Source of the DNA: Aeromonas salmonicida subsp. salmonicida
GTDB taxonomy: Bacteria; Pseudomonadota; Gammaproteobacteria; Enterobacterales; Aeromonadaceae
Direction: 5' to 3'
Assembly: GCF_001643305.1 (NCBI RefSeq)
Contig: NZ_LSGW01000093.1
Coordinates: 1 to 55,363, forward strand
Length of the DNA: 55,363 bases
Shown here: positions 8,453-16,908 of the stretch, in pieces
Position numbering within the stretch: position 1 is the stretch's first letter
How the letters are laid out: every line of letters starts with the position of its first letter
The notes under the pieces: generated by a model
Told to the model about the DNA's origin: nothing
Databases searched by the model: none
Seen by the model: the letters and a program-made list of their open reading frames with translations, nothing else
Program-made: the position numbers and the translations under genes

Positions 8453-8482
8453 AAAAACGGGAGCATCTGCTCCCGTTTTTTT
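8453..8482 (-). terminator. Terminator of the acyltransferase gene
   Basis: ACGGGAGCA / TGCTCCCGT stem flanked by A5 and T7, so it can work in both directions. It lies 18 bp after the acyltransferase stop. Confidence 0.85.
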
Positions 8483-8499
8483 CACACAACCGGTGTCAT

Positions 8500-9606
8500 T
8501 CAAGCCTTGCGGGCGTTTTCCACCGGCTTGGCATACATGGCGCGCCAGATGGCCTTGTGCTCTTGTGGCACCTCTGACTGACGAGTCAGGAAGGCCGCCT
8601 GCTCTATGGTATTGGCCTTGCCGGACACATCTGCGGCCAGGTAGTTGCCCGGGAAGAGGCGATAATTGCCCCAGATTGCCTTGTCGATCAGCGCAGCCAG
8701 CTCGTCCGGATCGCTGAAGCCCTCGGTGATGGGGGCGCCGAAGGAGACATGTACCCGCCCCTTCTGGCCGACGATGCCAGCAACGATGCTCTCAATATCC
8801 TCGAACTCGCCTTTTTCGTAGCTGCCGTTGACCGACTTCTCGTACAGCTCGCGCGCCTTGGCCTTGTCGGTGGGATCCAGCTCATAGCTGATGCTGACCG
8901 GCACTATGTTGAGGCTGCGCATGTAGTCGACGAAGTCGATTTTCTGCTTCTTGCCGTCTACATAGAACATCTTGAGGATGGCCGGATCCGTCTTGTCATC
9001 GCCATTCTTGGCGCGCCCTTCCTTCTGGGCGATCCAGATGGAGTGGCCTTCGTGCACCGACTGGCCGATATAGGCGGACAGCTCGCCGAGCATCTTCATC
9101 ATCTCCCGCGGCCCCTTGGCGGAGCGCTTGACGATGAAGCTCTTGTTGAGCTTCATCAGCTCGGTGGCGCAGGGTTTGCGCAGCAGGTTGTCACCGATGG
9201 CGATGCGCACCGTATCAAAACCATGGGTATGCAGCCCCCAGTTGACGAACGCCGGATCCATGGCGATGTCCCTGTGGTTGGAGACAAACAGGTAACCCTG
9301 CTCTTTCTTGAGGTGTTCGAGGCCGGAGAAGGTCACGCCCTTGGTAGAGGTGGCAATCATGCGGGACATGTAACGGGTCACCCCCATCTGCACCTGATGG
9401 ATGGTGGTCACCTTGGACCACTTGTAGCGCAGGAATTGACGGATCAGCGGGCGAATGGCCCAGCCAAGCCAGCTCATCAGGGAACCGAAACGATACTTGG
9501 CGATGGCGCCGATAAATTCATCATCCTGGATCAGCCGTTCTATGGCTGCCGGCACTTCTTCATCGCGGTAGGGGCGAATGTCCGCGAATCTATCTACTTC
9601 AGTCAC
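8500..9606 (-). CDS. PlsC-like glycerophospholipid acyltransferase family protein
   Basis: About 368 residues when started at the GTG of VTEVDRFADIRPYRDEE, which has AAGG eight bases upstream; the longer frame has no ribosome site. The acyltransferase core includes YLFVSNHRDIAMDPAFVNW (motif I), NKSFIVKRSAKGPRE and IWIAQKEGRAKNGDD (motif III), characteristic of 1-acylglycerol-3-phosphate O-acyltransferase relatives. It probably transfers acyl groups to a lipid precursor at the inner membrane. Motif I has H-R-D-I-A-M-D rather than the canonical H-x4-D, a variant seen in this long subfamily. The exact substrate is unknown. Confidence 0.75.
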   Translation of the reverse strand: MTEVDRFADIRPYRDEEVPAAIERLIQDDEFIGAIAKYRFGSLMSWLGWAIRPLIRQFLRYKWSKVTTIHQVQMGVTRYMSRMIATSTKGVTFSGLEHLKKEQGYLFVSNHRDIAMDPAFVNWGLHTHGFDTVRIAIGDNLLRKPCATELMKLNKSFIVKRSAKGPREMMKMLGELSAYIGQSVHEGHSIWIAQKEGRAKNGDDKTDPAILKMFYVDGKKQKIDFVDYMRSLNIVPVSISYELDPTDKAKARELYEKSVNGSYEKGEFEDIESIVAGIVGQKGRVHVSFGAPITEGFSDPDELAALIDKAIWGNYRLFPGNYLAADVSGKANTIEQAAFLTRQSEVPQEHKAIWRAMYAKPVENARKA

Positions 9607-9728
9607 AATGTCAGCCTTGCGTGTAAGGAGTCGCGGCCAACCGAGTTGGCCGGGAAATTCAGGGCGCAATTTTACACGCTTTTATGGCAAGGGGTATGGA
9701 GCGAGTACGAATAGTGAGATCTGACCAG

Positions 9729-10448
9729 TTAATCAGGCTGCAATGCCAGTGTCACCGCCGCTTCGGCATGAATCGCAGTGGTGTCATAGAGCGGAACGGC
9801 TGCTTTTGAGTCACCCACCAGCAAGGCAATCTCGGTACATCCCAGGATCACGGCCTGGGCACCCGCCTCGGCCAGCCCGGCTATGATGGCGAGATACTCG
9901 GCCCGCGATGACGCACGGATCTCGCCAAGACAGAGCTCGTCATAAATGATGCTATGCACCCGTTCGCGCTGCGCCGCTGGCGGCACCAGCACCTCAAGCC
10001 CGAACAAGGTTTGCAGGCGGCCCTTGTAGAAATCCTGCTCCATGGTGAAACGGGTGCCAAGCAGCCCGACTCTTTGCACCCCGTCCGCCAGCAACTGGCG
10101 GGCGGTGGCATCGGCGATATGGAGCAGCGGAATATCGATGGCAGCCTCAATCTCGGGCGCCACCTTGTGCATTGTGTTGGTGCCGATCAGCAGAAAATCG
10201 GCGCCGCCAGCCTGCAGCTTGCGCGCCTCGGCAGCCAGCAGGCGCGCCTCGGCAGCCAGCAGGCGCGCGGTCGCGGGCCAGTCACCGACATGCTGCAGAC
10301 GCTCTATCTCGGCAAAGTCGACGCTGCTCAGCAGCACTCGCGCCGAGTGCAGGCCGCCGAGCCGTGCCCGCACATCCCGGTTGAACGCCTGATAATAACT
10401 GACGGTGGATTCCCAGCTCATGCCACCCAGCAGACCGATACATTTCAT
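9729..10448 (-). CDS. Aspartate/glutamate racemase family protein
   Basis: About 239 residues started at MKCIGLLGGMSWESTVSYYQ, with AAAGGAGT upstream; the longer frame start at 10583 runs through a terminator and is rejected. Catalytic-cysteine contexts GTNTMHKVAPE (Thr/Asn form, where many members have a Cys) and ILGCTEIALL match the Asp/Glu racemase family near E. coli YgeA/RacX. It interconverts amino acid enantiomers. A 21-bp tandem duplication adds a second LLAAEAR heptad around residue 70. Because the first catalytic position appears to be Thr rather than Cys, activity may be one-sided, as in YgeA-type enzymes (inference). Confidence 0.85.
   Translation of the reverse strand: MKCIGLLGGMSWESTVSYYQAFNRDVRARLGGLHSARVLLSSVDFAEIERLQHVGDWPATARLLAAEARLLAAEARKLQAGGADFLLIGTNTMHKVAPEIEAAIDIPLLHIADATARQLLADGVQRVGLLGTRFTMEQDFYKGRLQTLFGLEVLVPPAAQRERVHSIIYDELCLGEIRASSRAEYLAIIAGLAEAGAQAVILGCTEIALLVGDSKAAVPLYDTTAIHAEAAVTLALQPD
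10221..10262. repeat. 21-bp tandem duplication inside the racemase gene
   Basis: Two exact 21-bp copies (10221-10241 and 10242-10262) followed by a partial third start (GCGCGC). They keep the frame and duplicate LLAAEAR in a predicted helix. Confidence 0.9.
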
Positions 10449-10498
10449 GGGGACTCCTTTAATACAGTGCCAGTGCAGTATGGCGCTGCCAGCGAGAT

Positions 10499-10518
10499 AA
10501 AAAAGGCCCCGAAGGGCC
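10499..10518 (-). terminator. Terminator of the first LysE-family gene
   Basis: Minus strand GGCCC-TTCG-GGGCC followed by T6. It lies between the exporter gene and the racemase start. Confidence 0.85.
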
Positions 10519-10602
10519 AACAAGACAGAAGGTAAGGCCAAAGGTCCAGGGTCTGTTGACGTCTGTCGCGGCCGAATCGACACGTCAAGGGATCCTGGAC
10601 GC

Positions 10603-11193
10603 CTAAATCCAGATCATCAGCACGCAGGCTGCCGTGGCGAGCCCCATGCCAAGGTTGAAACGACGCCAGCCTGTGGCGGTGCGGATGAGGCGGCGCACCT
10701 GGGCACCGAACAGCACCCAAAAGGCGCCGGTATACAGGCCAGTCACAAAAAAGATGCCGAGCACCCAGCTGGCCGAGGGCCAGTAAGCCTCCCCCGCCAG
10801 AGTGAAACCACTGATGGCGGAGAGCGCCATCATCCAGGCCTTGGGGTTGAGCAGTTGCAGCATGGCTCCCTGATGGGCCGGAATGAGCGCTCGGTTGCCC
10901 TCGGCCGGGCCACTGGCGGTCGCCACCTTCCAGGCCAGCCAGAGCAGATAGGCCGAGCCAATCAGCTTGAGGCCGTCATGCAGCAGCGGCACCTTTTCAA
11001 ACATCACCCCGAGCCCCAGCGCCGTGGCGAGGATCATCAGGTTGATCCCCCCCACCACCCCCACCAGCAGGGGAAGAGTGCGGCGAAATCCCTGGGCGGC
11101 ACCGGCACTGGTGAGCAGCATGTTATTGGGGCCCGGCGTGCCACAGGTAATGAGGGCAAAGCCCGCCAGGGGAAGCAACCAGTTCAGATCCAT
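10603..11193 (-). CDS. LysE/RhtB-family amino acid exporter (copy 1)
   Basis: About 196 residues from MDLNWLLPLAGF, with AGAGGTTGAG upstream. Six hydrophobic segments and the family signature ALITCGTPGPNNMLLTSAG near the N-terminus, plus LLNPKAWMMALSAISGF mid-protein. Members are inner-membrane exporters of amino acids or their derivatives. It follows a paralogue in the same direction (gap about 115 bp) and ends at its own terminator. The substrate cannot be read from sequence. Confidence 0.9.
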   Translation of the reverse strand: MDLNWLLPLAGFALITCGTPGPNNMLLTSAGAAQGFRRTLPLLVGVVGGINLMILATALGLGVMFEKVPLLHDGLKLIGSAYLLWLAWKVATASGPAEGNRALIPAHQGAMLQLLNPKAWMMALSAISGFTLAGEAYWPSASWVLGIFFVTGLYTGAFWVLFGAQVRRLIRTATGWRRFNLGMGLATAACVLMIWI

Positions 11194-11308
11194 CTCAACC
11201 TCTTGGTGATACAAAGCGTCCGATATACGGCAAGCCTTCTAATATGCAGAGCCAGCCCCGTGGCGACAAGTCAGAAATGGCTCTTTCTTGCCTGCCAGCG
11301 GCACGCGC

Positions 11309-11905
11309 TCAATACCAGAGCATCACCACACAAAGCGCCGTCAGCACACCAAGGGACCCATTGAGGCGCCGCCAGCCCCGATCCGTGCTGATCCAGTTGC
11401 TCAGCTGATGGCCGAACAAGACCCAGACAAAACAGACCGGGAAGCCCACCAGCGGAAACACCAGCATGATCCCCCACAGGCTAGGCCAGTAACTGGCACC
11501 TGGCAGACTGAACAGACTGATGGCGGAGATGGCCATCATCCAGGCCTTGGGATTGAGAAACTGAAAGCCCAGCCCTTCCAGCAGGGTCAACGGACGGGCA
11601 CGCCGGGCCGGATCACCGGGGGCACCGGCCACGGCGATCCGCCACGCCAGCCACAGCAGATAGAGGCTGCCGAAGATCTGCAGCCCCAACCGCAGCAGAG
11701 GCCAGCTCTCGAACAGGGGATAGAGCCCCAATGCCATGACCAGTTGCAACACAGGCTGACCCACGGCCACGCCGGTCAGGTGTGGCAGGGTACGGCGCAC
11801 CCCGAAGTTGGCGCCAGATGCCGTCAGCATCAGATTGTTGGGGCCCGGCGTACCGCAGGTGAGCACGGCAAAGCCGAACAGGGTGACATACCATTCCATC
11901 GTCAT
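11309..11905 (-). CDS. LysE/RhtB-family amino acid exporter (copy 2)
   Basis: A 198-residue paralogue of the next gene, with FAVLTCGTPGPNNLMLTASGANFGVRRTLPH at the N-terminus, FLNPKAWMMAISAISLF in the middle and six membrane segments. The start has GGAGTCACAAG before the ATG. It is divergent from a broken MocR-type regulator, with a perfect 22-bp palindrome in the gap. Regulators of this type often control an adjacent transporter, so the pair was probably a regulator-exporter unit before the frameshift. Confidence 0.9.
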   Translation of the reverse strand: MTMEWYVTLFGFAVLTCGTPGPNNLMLTASGANFGVRRTLPHLTGVAVGQPVLQLVMALGLYPLFESWPLLRLGLQIFGSLYLLWLAWRIAVAGAPGDPARRARPLTLLEGLGFQFLNPKAWMMAISAISLFSLPGASYWPSLWGIMLVFPLVGFPVCFVWVLFGHQLSNWISTDRGWRRLNGSLGVLTALCVVMLWY

Positions 11906-11925
11906 CTTGTGACTCCTTCATTGCC

Positions 11926-11947
11926 ACATTGTATCGATACAATGTGC
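11926..11947. promoter_or_regulatory. Perfect 22-bp palindrome between lysE and mocR
   Basis: CACATTGTATC is followed immediately by its exact reverse complement. It sits 20 bp before the exporter start and 75 bp before the regulator start, the expected place for an operator shared by the divergent pair. MocR regulators often use direct repeats, so a different regulator is possible. Confidence 0.6.
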
Positions 11948-12021
11948 TGTATTTGATTGTGAACAGGTTGGCTTTCACGCTATATTGAGGACAATTTTGG
12001 ATCAATGGATTTATTGTCACC

Positions 12022-13397
12022 ATGACAATCTGGACCCCGGACCTAACCCCCTTCGATGGCCCCCTCTATCTCAAACTGGTGAAAGCCATAGAGCAGGCTA
12101 TTCACGATGGCACCCTGCCCCCCCGGACCCGTTTGCCTACCCACAGGGCCCTGGCGGATCGGCTGGGGGTGACCGTCGGCACCATCACCCGTGCCTATGG
12201 CGAGGCGGAGCGGCCGGCCTGCTGGCGGCCAAGGTGGGACACGGCACCTGGGTCAAAGGGACAGGTACGGATCCGGCCAATGAGTGGGTGATCCGCAAGG
12301 AAGAGGGACATCGCATCGAGCTGTGGCAAAACCTGCCGGTACAACTGGACAGGGCCGCCATCATACGTCCCATGCTGGGGGAGCTGGCCGACGGGGATCT
12401 CAACGCCCTGCTCGGCTATGACAAGGAGGCGGGCCAGCCCGGTCAGCGCCAGCTGTTCATCGACTGGCTGGCCGAGCAGGGGGTACACGGCAGCGAGGAT
12501 CGCCTGCTGTTCAGCCACGGCGCCCAGCACGGCATCATGCTCTCTCTGCTGGCCACCGGCTGCGTGGGGGAAACCATTTTGTGTGAAGGCCTCAGCTACC
12601 CCGGCATGCTGGGCAATGCCCGCCAGCTGAAGAACCAGGTGGTGGGGCTGGCGATGGACGAGGAGGGGTTGATCCCCGCCGCGCTGGAGGCCGCCTGCCG
12701 CACGCGGCGGGCCAAGCTGCTCTACCTCACCCCTACTCTGCAAAACCCCACCACCGCCATCATGAGCCAGGCACGGCGCGAGGCCGTCGTCGCCATCGCA
12801 CGCCACCATGACCTGCTGATCATCGAAGATGACGTCAACGGCCTGCTGCCCAGTATCCCGGTAGCCCCCCTGGTCAACCTGGCGCCGGAGCGGGTCATCT
12901 ATCTGGGCAGCCTGGCCAAGATCGCCTGTGGCGGCCTGAGGGTCGGCTTCGTGCTGGCGCCGCCCGCCCTGCGCAACGCCTTCGCCCAGGCGATGCGGTT
13001 GTCGAGCTGGATGGTGAGCCCGCTCTTGATCGAGCTGGCCTGCAAGCTGGTCAGCCAGCGCCAGATAATGCCATTGGTCGAGCAGCAGCGGCAGATCCTG
13101 GCACGTCGCGGCGAGCTGTTGCGCCACCTGTTGCCGGGGGCTCACTGGCAGGCGGGCTCCATGCACGCCTGGCTGCCATTGCCGGAGCCGTGGCGCAGCC
13201 AGGAATTCGCCGAGGCTGCCAACGCCCTTGACGTCGGGGTGGCGAGCGGAGAACACTTCGCCGCCGGCCAGTTCGCCGCGCCGCAAGGGGTACGGTTGAG
13301 CCTGAGCCAACCGGCCACAGATGCCCGTGTCGCCGAGGGGCTGGAGCGGCTGGCACAGCTGCTGCGCGCCGCGCCGCCCACCAATCCCCTGCTATAG
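12022..13397 (+). pseudogene. MocR/PdxR-type GntR-aminotransferase regulator, frameshifted
   Basis: The N-terminal GntR helix-turn-helix (PLYLKLVKAIEQAIHDGTLPPRTRLPTHRALADRLGVTVGTITRAYGEAER) is in one frame. The rest, a type I aminotransferase domain, is in the next frame (GLLAAKVGHGTWVKG ... YLTPTLQNPT ... IIEDDVNGLLP ... YLGSLAKIACGGLRVGF with the PLP lysine). The switch falls at 12211-12216, after the cgg codon. One missing base there restores AER-R-GLLAAK, giving a protein of about 458 residues. It could be a true loss of function, a programmed shift (no slippery site seen) or a sequencing error. The intact form would be a PLP-binding regulator of the divergent exporter. Confidence 0.8.
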
Positions 13398-13464
13398 TCA
13401 GCCACCATCAGTCAGCCACTATCCGGCCCGGCGCGCCCAGATCCGGGCGCCCAAAGGAGAGCCT

Positions 13465-13929
13465 ATGCCCCCGACCCGCGTCTCGCTTCTGCTTGTAACT
13501 CTGCTGCTGGGGGGCTGCGCTGCGCCCGGTCATCAACAGCTGGGCACGGCACTGAGCGGGCTGGAGGGGGAGCTGCAACGGCTGGAAGAGGAGCTGGCAG
13601 CCATGAACGGCCTCCATTACCAGAAGGCGATCGATGCCCCCTTGAGCCTGCGCCGCCATCTGGTTGCCGCCTCCCCTCCGGTAGCAGGAGTAAAGCTCGA
13701 GCGTCGCCAGTTGCAGGATGGGCCACGGCTCAATTATCACTACCGGCTGCCGGGTGGCATGACGACCCTGCCACTCGACAATCCCTGCCTGCGTTATGAG
13801 TTCGAGTTGCGCCATCTGGGTCGTCTGGGCCAGCTTGCGCTCAGCTGGCAGGGACTCGACGCTCAGGGCTCCCGCCTGATCCACCAGCGCGATTGCCCCT
13901 TCTCGGCCAGTGGGCCCGGCCTGCAATAA
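13465..13929 (+). CDS. Small predicted lipoprotein, function unknown
   Basis: About 154 residues started at MPPTRVSLLLVTLLLGGCAAPG, with AAAGGAG eight bases before the ATG. LLGGC is a clear lipobox, so the mature protein starts at Cys17. A short coiled-coil-like stretch (about 25-45, LGTALSGLEGELQRLEEELAAM) is followed by an all-beta-looking domain with two further cysteines (in DNPCLRYEF and HQRDCPFS) that may form a disulfide. The frame runs upstream into the mocR remnant but lacks a start there. No family recognised. Confidence 0.75.
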   Translation: MPPTRVSLLLVTLLLGGCAAPGHQQLGTALSGLEGELQRLEEELAAMNGLHYQKAIDAPLSLRRHLVAASPPVAGVKLERRQLQDGPRLNYHYRLPGGMTTLPLDNPCLRYEFELRHLGRLGQLALSWQGLDAQGSRLIHQRDCPFSASGPGLQ

Positions 13930-14040
13930 GCCGCCTTTGCTTAATCCAGGCGCCCCCTATGGTCAGTTGAAAGGCGCCCCCACATCTTGTAGCTTGCCTC
14001 CATCCCCTTCTCTTGACTCCCTTGGCCGGAAACCGCCCTC

Positions 14041-16101
14041 ATGAAACTGACTCCCCTGTGGCTGGCGCTGTGCAGCCTGCCTGTGCTGGCCTGTGGCCCG
14101 GATGGCTGCGAAACGCCGCTCACCCTGCAACTGACTGCAGCCCAGTGCCATCTGAACGGACTGCCATTTCTCTCCCCCGATAACGACACCCGTACCAATC
14201 TGGCCTTGCTGCTGGCCGATGAGCAGGCTTTCTCCCTGCCCGGTGGGGCTCTGCCTTTGCCATTTCGGGTCGATGAGCTGATAAGCCCGGCCGCTGGCGA
14301 TACCGCACCTGCCGGACCGGATCCCCTGCTGGCGCTAGCCGCGTCGCTCGGCATAGAGGCCGCCACCACTGAAACGGCCATCACCCGGGCCGGCAGCTGG
14401 AGCGAGGGGCGCTGTATCAGCAACAATCCAGTCTCTGCCGAGGCCTTCTTGCAGGCACTGGTGCAAACGCCCGCCCTTACCGCCAGTGATCGCAGCCAGC
14501 TGGCAAGCCAGCGGCTCGCCATGCTGGGTCAGTGCGGCCAAGCGCAGGACGCGGCAGAAAGCATGCCCCTGGGCGAAAGCAAGACGGCGCCGCTGTCCGC
14601 CGCCGCCAAGGGGTTTGCCGACTACCTGACCGCCAGCCAGCACTTCTATCAGGGGGAATTTGCACAGGCGGATGCGCTGTTTGGCATCCTCGCCGAACAG
14701 GACCAGCCCTGGCTCAAGGAGACGGCCGACTACATGAAGATCCGGGTCGCCCTCAACCAGTCACAGCAAAGCGCCTTCGACGATTGGGGCAGCCTGGACC
14801 GCAGCCAGATCGATCAGGCTCAGCTACAGCGCTGCGAGCAGCTCATCACCGACTACCGCACCCGCTATCCACAGGGGCGCTATCTGGATTCCGCCACCGG
14901 CTTGTTGCGTCGACTTGCCTGGTTCAAGGGGGATAACGAGCTGCTGGCCAATCACTATCTGCAGGCGAGCCAACAGCAGAGCCCACCGGATCTGGTCAAC
15001 GAGATCGATCTCAAATTGCTGATGCAACCCGGCTTCACCGGCTCGGCAACCATGCCCATGCTGATCCTGGTGCAGGATCTGCGCCGGCTGCGGATCCATG
15101 ACAGCTGGGATGAGTGGCAGCCGCTGCTCGCCGCCGAGATCGGCAAGCAAGCCCCCCAGTTTGCCCGGCACGCCCCCTGGCTGGCCTATCTGGAGCAGTC
15201 CAGCCGCTACTATCTCGCCAAGGATTATGCCGCCGTGGTCGCTGCCGCCCCTGCGCTGGCCAACGGCACCCTGAATAATCTGGCCTTCAGCCAGCAGGTA
15301 TTGAAAGGGATGGCACTGGCTGCACAGCAGCAGTGGACCAAAGCCGAACAGCAGTGGCGCGCCCTGCTCGCCAACCAGCCAACCCCCTTGCAGGATCAGC
15401 TGTTGCAGCTTGCCCTGGCCATGACCCTGGAACGGGCAGGCCAGCTGGAGCAGGTGTTTGCCAAGGAAAGCCCCATCAAGAGCGATCACTACCGGATCCC
15501 GCTGCTGGAGTATGTGGCACCGGCGCCCCTGCTGCGCCGCATGGCCCGGGATGAAACCGCCTCCGAGCCCCTGCGTCAGCGTGCCAGTTACACCCTGAGT
15601 TACAAGCAGCTGACCCATGGCGACTACCAGGGCTTCCTGCAAGATATGGCGGGCGCTCCCCCTGCGGCACCGTTCAACTGGCAAGGCAGCCAGGGTTATC
15701 AGTGCCCGGCCCTGACCGAGGTGGTCGCCACCCTCGCCAAGGCGCCTGGTACGCCCAAAGCCCTCAACTGCCTGGGCGAGTTTTTCCTGGCACAAGGGCT
15801 GGATTGGGATCCCCTGCTCCATCGCCCGGGAGCCGATACCCTGGCGGGGAGCCAGGACCTGTTTGCCGGCAAGCAGCGCAGCCGCCTCGACTGGTATCAG
15901 CAGGTCATCGCCAATCCCAAAGCCGGCAAGGACGACAAGGCCTACGCCCTCTATCGCGCCATCAACTGCTACGCCCCGAGCGGCAGCAACGGTTGCGGCA
16001 GTCAGGATCTGCCCGTCAGCCAGCGCAAGGCCTGGTTCAACACCCTCAAGCAGCAACACGGGGCAAGCCAGTGGGCAAAACAGCTCAAATATTACTGGTG
16101 A
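14041..16101 (+). CDS. Large predicted lipoprotein with helical repeats, function unknown
   Basis: A 686-residue protein with an N-terminal signal MKLTPLWLALCSLPVLAC; VLAC fits a lipobox, predicting lipidation at Cys18. The body is alanine-, leucine- and glutamine-rich and probably all-helical, with TPR-like segments (for example SQHFYQGEFAQADALFGILAEQ around 199-220 and LAAQQQWTKAEQQWRALLANQ around 423-443). Similar proteins are sometimes labelled as YfiO/BamD-like or hypothetical in Aeromonas and relatives (from memory). It overlaps the following DUF3142 gene by about 31 bp, so the two are translationally coupled and probably work together in the envelope. Function unknown. Confidence 0.75.
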   Translation: MKLTPLWLALCSLPVLACGPDGCETPLTLQLTAAQCHLNGLPFLSPDNDTRTNLALLLADEQAFSLPGGALPLPFRVDELISPAAGDTAPAGPDPLLALAASLGIEAATTETAITRAGSWSEGRCISNNPVSAEAFLQALVQTPALTASDRSQLASQRLAMLGQCGQAQDAAESMPLGESKTAPLSAAAKGFADYLTASQHFYQGEFAQADALFGILAEQDQPWLKETADYMKIRVALNQSQQSAFDDWGSLDRSQIDQAQLQRCEQLITDYRTRYPQGRYLDSATGLLRRLAWFKGDNELLANHYLQASQQQSPPDLVNEIDLKLLMQPGFTGSATMPMLILVQDLRRLRIHDSWDEWQPLLAAEIGKQAPQFARHAPWLAYLEQSSRYYLAKDYAAVVAAAPALANGTLNNLAFSQQVLKGMALAAQQQWTKAEQQWRALLANQPTPLQDQLLQLALAMTLERAGQLEQVFAKESPIKSDHYRIPLLEYVAPAPLLRRMARDETASEPLRQRASYTLSYKQLTHGDYQGFLQDMAGAPPAAPFNWQGSQGYQCPALTEVVATLAKAPGTPKALNCLGEFFLAQGLDWDPLLHRPGADTLAGSQDLFAGKQRSRLDWYQQVIANPKAGKDDKAYALYRAINCYAPSGSNGCGSQDLPVSQRKAWFNTLKQQHGASQWAKQLKYYW

Positions 16102-16796
16102 TGCTGACGCTGCTAGGCACCGAGGCCAGGGCAACCGTCGAGGCGAGCCAGTACCGCCAGTTCTGGCTGTGGGCCGGGGTCAAACCCCAACCCGTGTTGC
16201 AGCAGGCAGATCGCCTCTATCTGCATCAAGGGGAAATAGGCCCCCTGGACCCGGCCCTGCCCCTGCGCTTTCAGGGACAGGGCATAGCGCCGAGCAAGCT
16301 GCCGGTGGGCGAACTCTGGCTCGCCTATCGGGTGGAGCGGCTCGACTGGGATGACACCCTGTTGCAGAACCTGGAAAACCAGCTGGCGGCCTGGCAGCGA
16401 AAGGGCAATGAAGTACGCGGCATCCAAATAGATTTCGATGCCCGCACCCACCAGCTGGCCGACTATGGGCACTTTCTGCGTCAGCTGCGACAACAGTTAC
16501 CCGCTCGCTACGCCATCAGCATCACAGGCTTGCTGGACTGGACCCGCACCGGTGACATCAGGGAGCTGAATGCCCTGGCAGGTGTGGTTGACGAGCTGGT
16601 GGTGCAGACCTATCGGGGCCGTCATACCGAACCCGGCTATGCCCGCTATCTGCAGACGCTGCACCGGCTGACACTGCCATTCAAGCTGGGGCTGGCGCAG
16701 GGGGGAGAGTGGGATCCCGCCTGGGAAGCGAGATTGGCACAGATCCCCGCCTATGGGGGAGCTGTGGTGTTTCTGATCAATCCGCCCCCCCCTTGA
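16071..16796 (+). CDS. DUF3142 domain secreted protein
   Basis: About 241 residues if started at the GTG at 16071, which yields a signal peptide (VGKTAQILLVMLTLLGTEARA); an ATG at 16101 would give a shorter, weaker one. The body has FWLWAGVKPQP at the start, GIQIDFDART (resembling the acidic strand of glycosidase-like barrels), ITGLLDWTRTGD, VDELVVQTYRGRH and PFKLGLAQGG, all of which fit DUF3142. The fold looks TIM-barrel-like and glycoside-hydrolase-related (inference). It overlaps the upstream lipoprotein gene and is presumably exported. No substrate can be named. Confidence 0.7.
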   Translation: MGKTAQILLVMLTLLGTEARATVEASQYRQFWLWAGVKPQPVLQQADRLYLHQGEIGPLDPALPLRFQGQGIAPSKLPVGELWLAYRVERLDWDDTLLQNLENQLAAWQRKGNEVRGIQIDFDARTHQLADYGHFLRQLRQQLPARYAISITGLLDWTRTGDIRELNALAGVVDELVVQTYRGRHTEPGYARYLQTLHRLTLPFKLGLAQGGEWDPAWEARLAQIPAYGGAVVFLINPPPP

Positions 16797-16908
16797 CCCC
16801 GGCGGGGTATTGACCAGAGTACAATTTACAGACAATAGTGAAAGCTCTTTTTGACTCCATCCCATGCCATACTTTTTCGTAACGTGAACCAGCAAGGGAG
16901 CGCCAAGG

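Noticed and set aside
12202..12216. Programmed frameshift in the MocR-type gene
   Set aside because: No slippery heptamer or following structure was seen; a single lost base is the simpler reading.
14824..16134. 436-codon minus-strand frame opposite the large lipoprotein gene
   Set aside because: Shadow frame; the plus-strand gene has a signal peptide, lipobox and coupled downstream gene.
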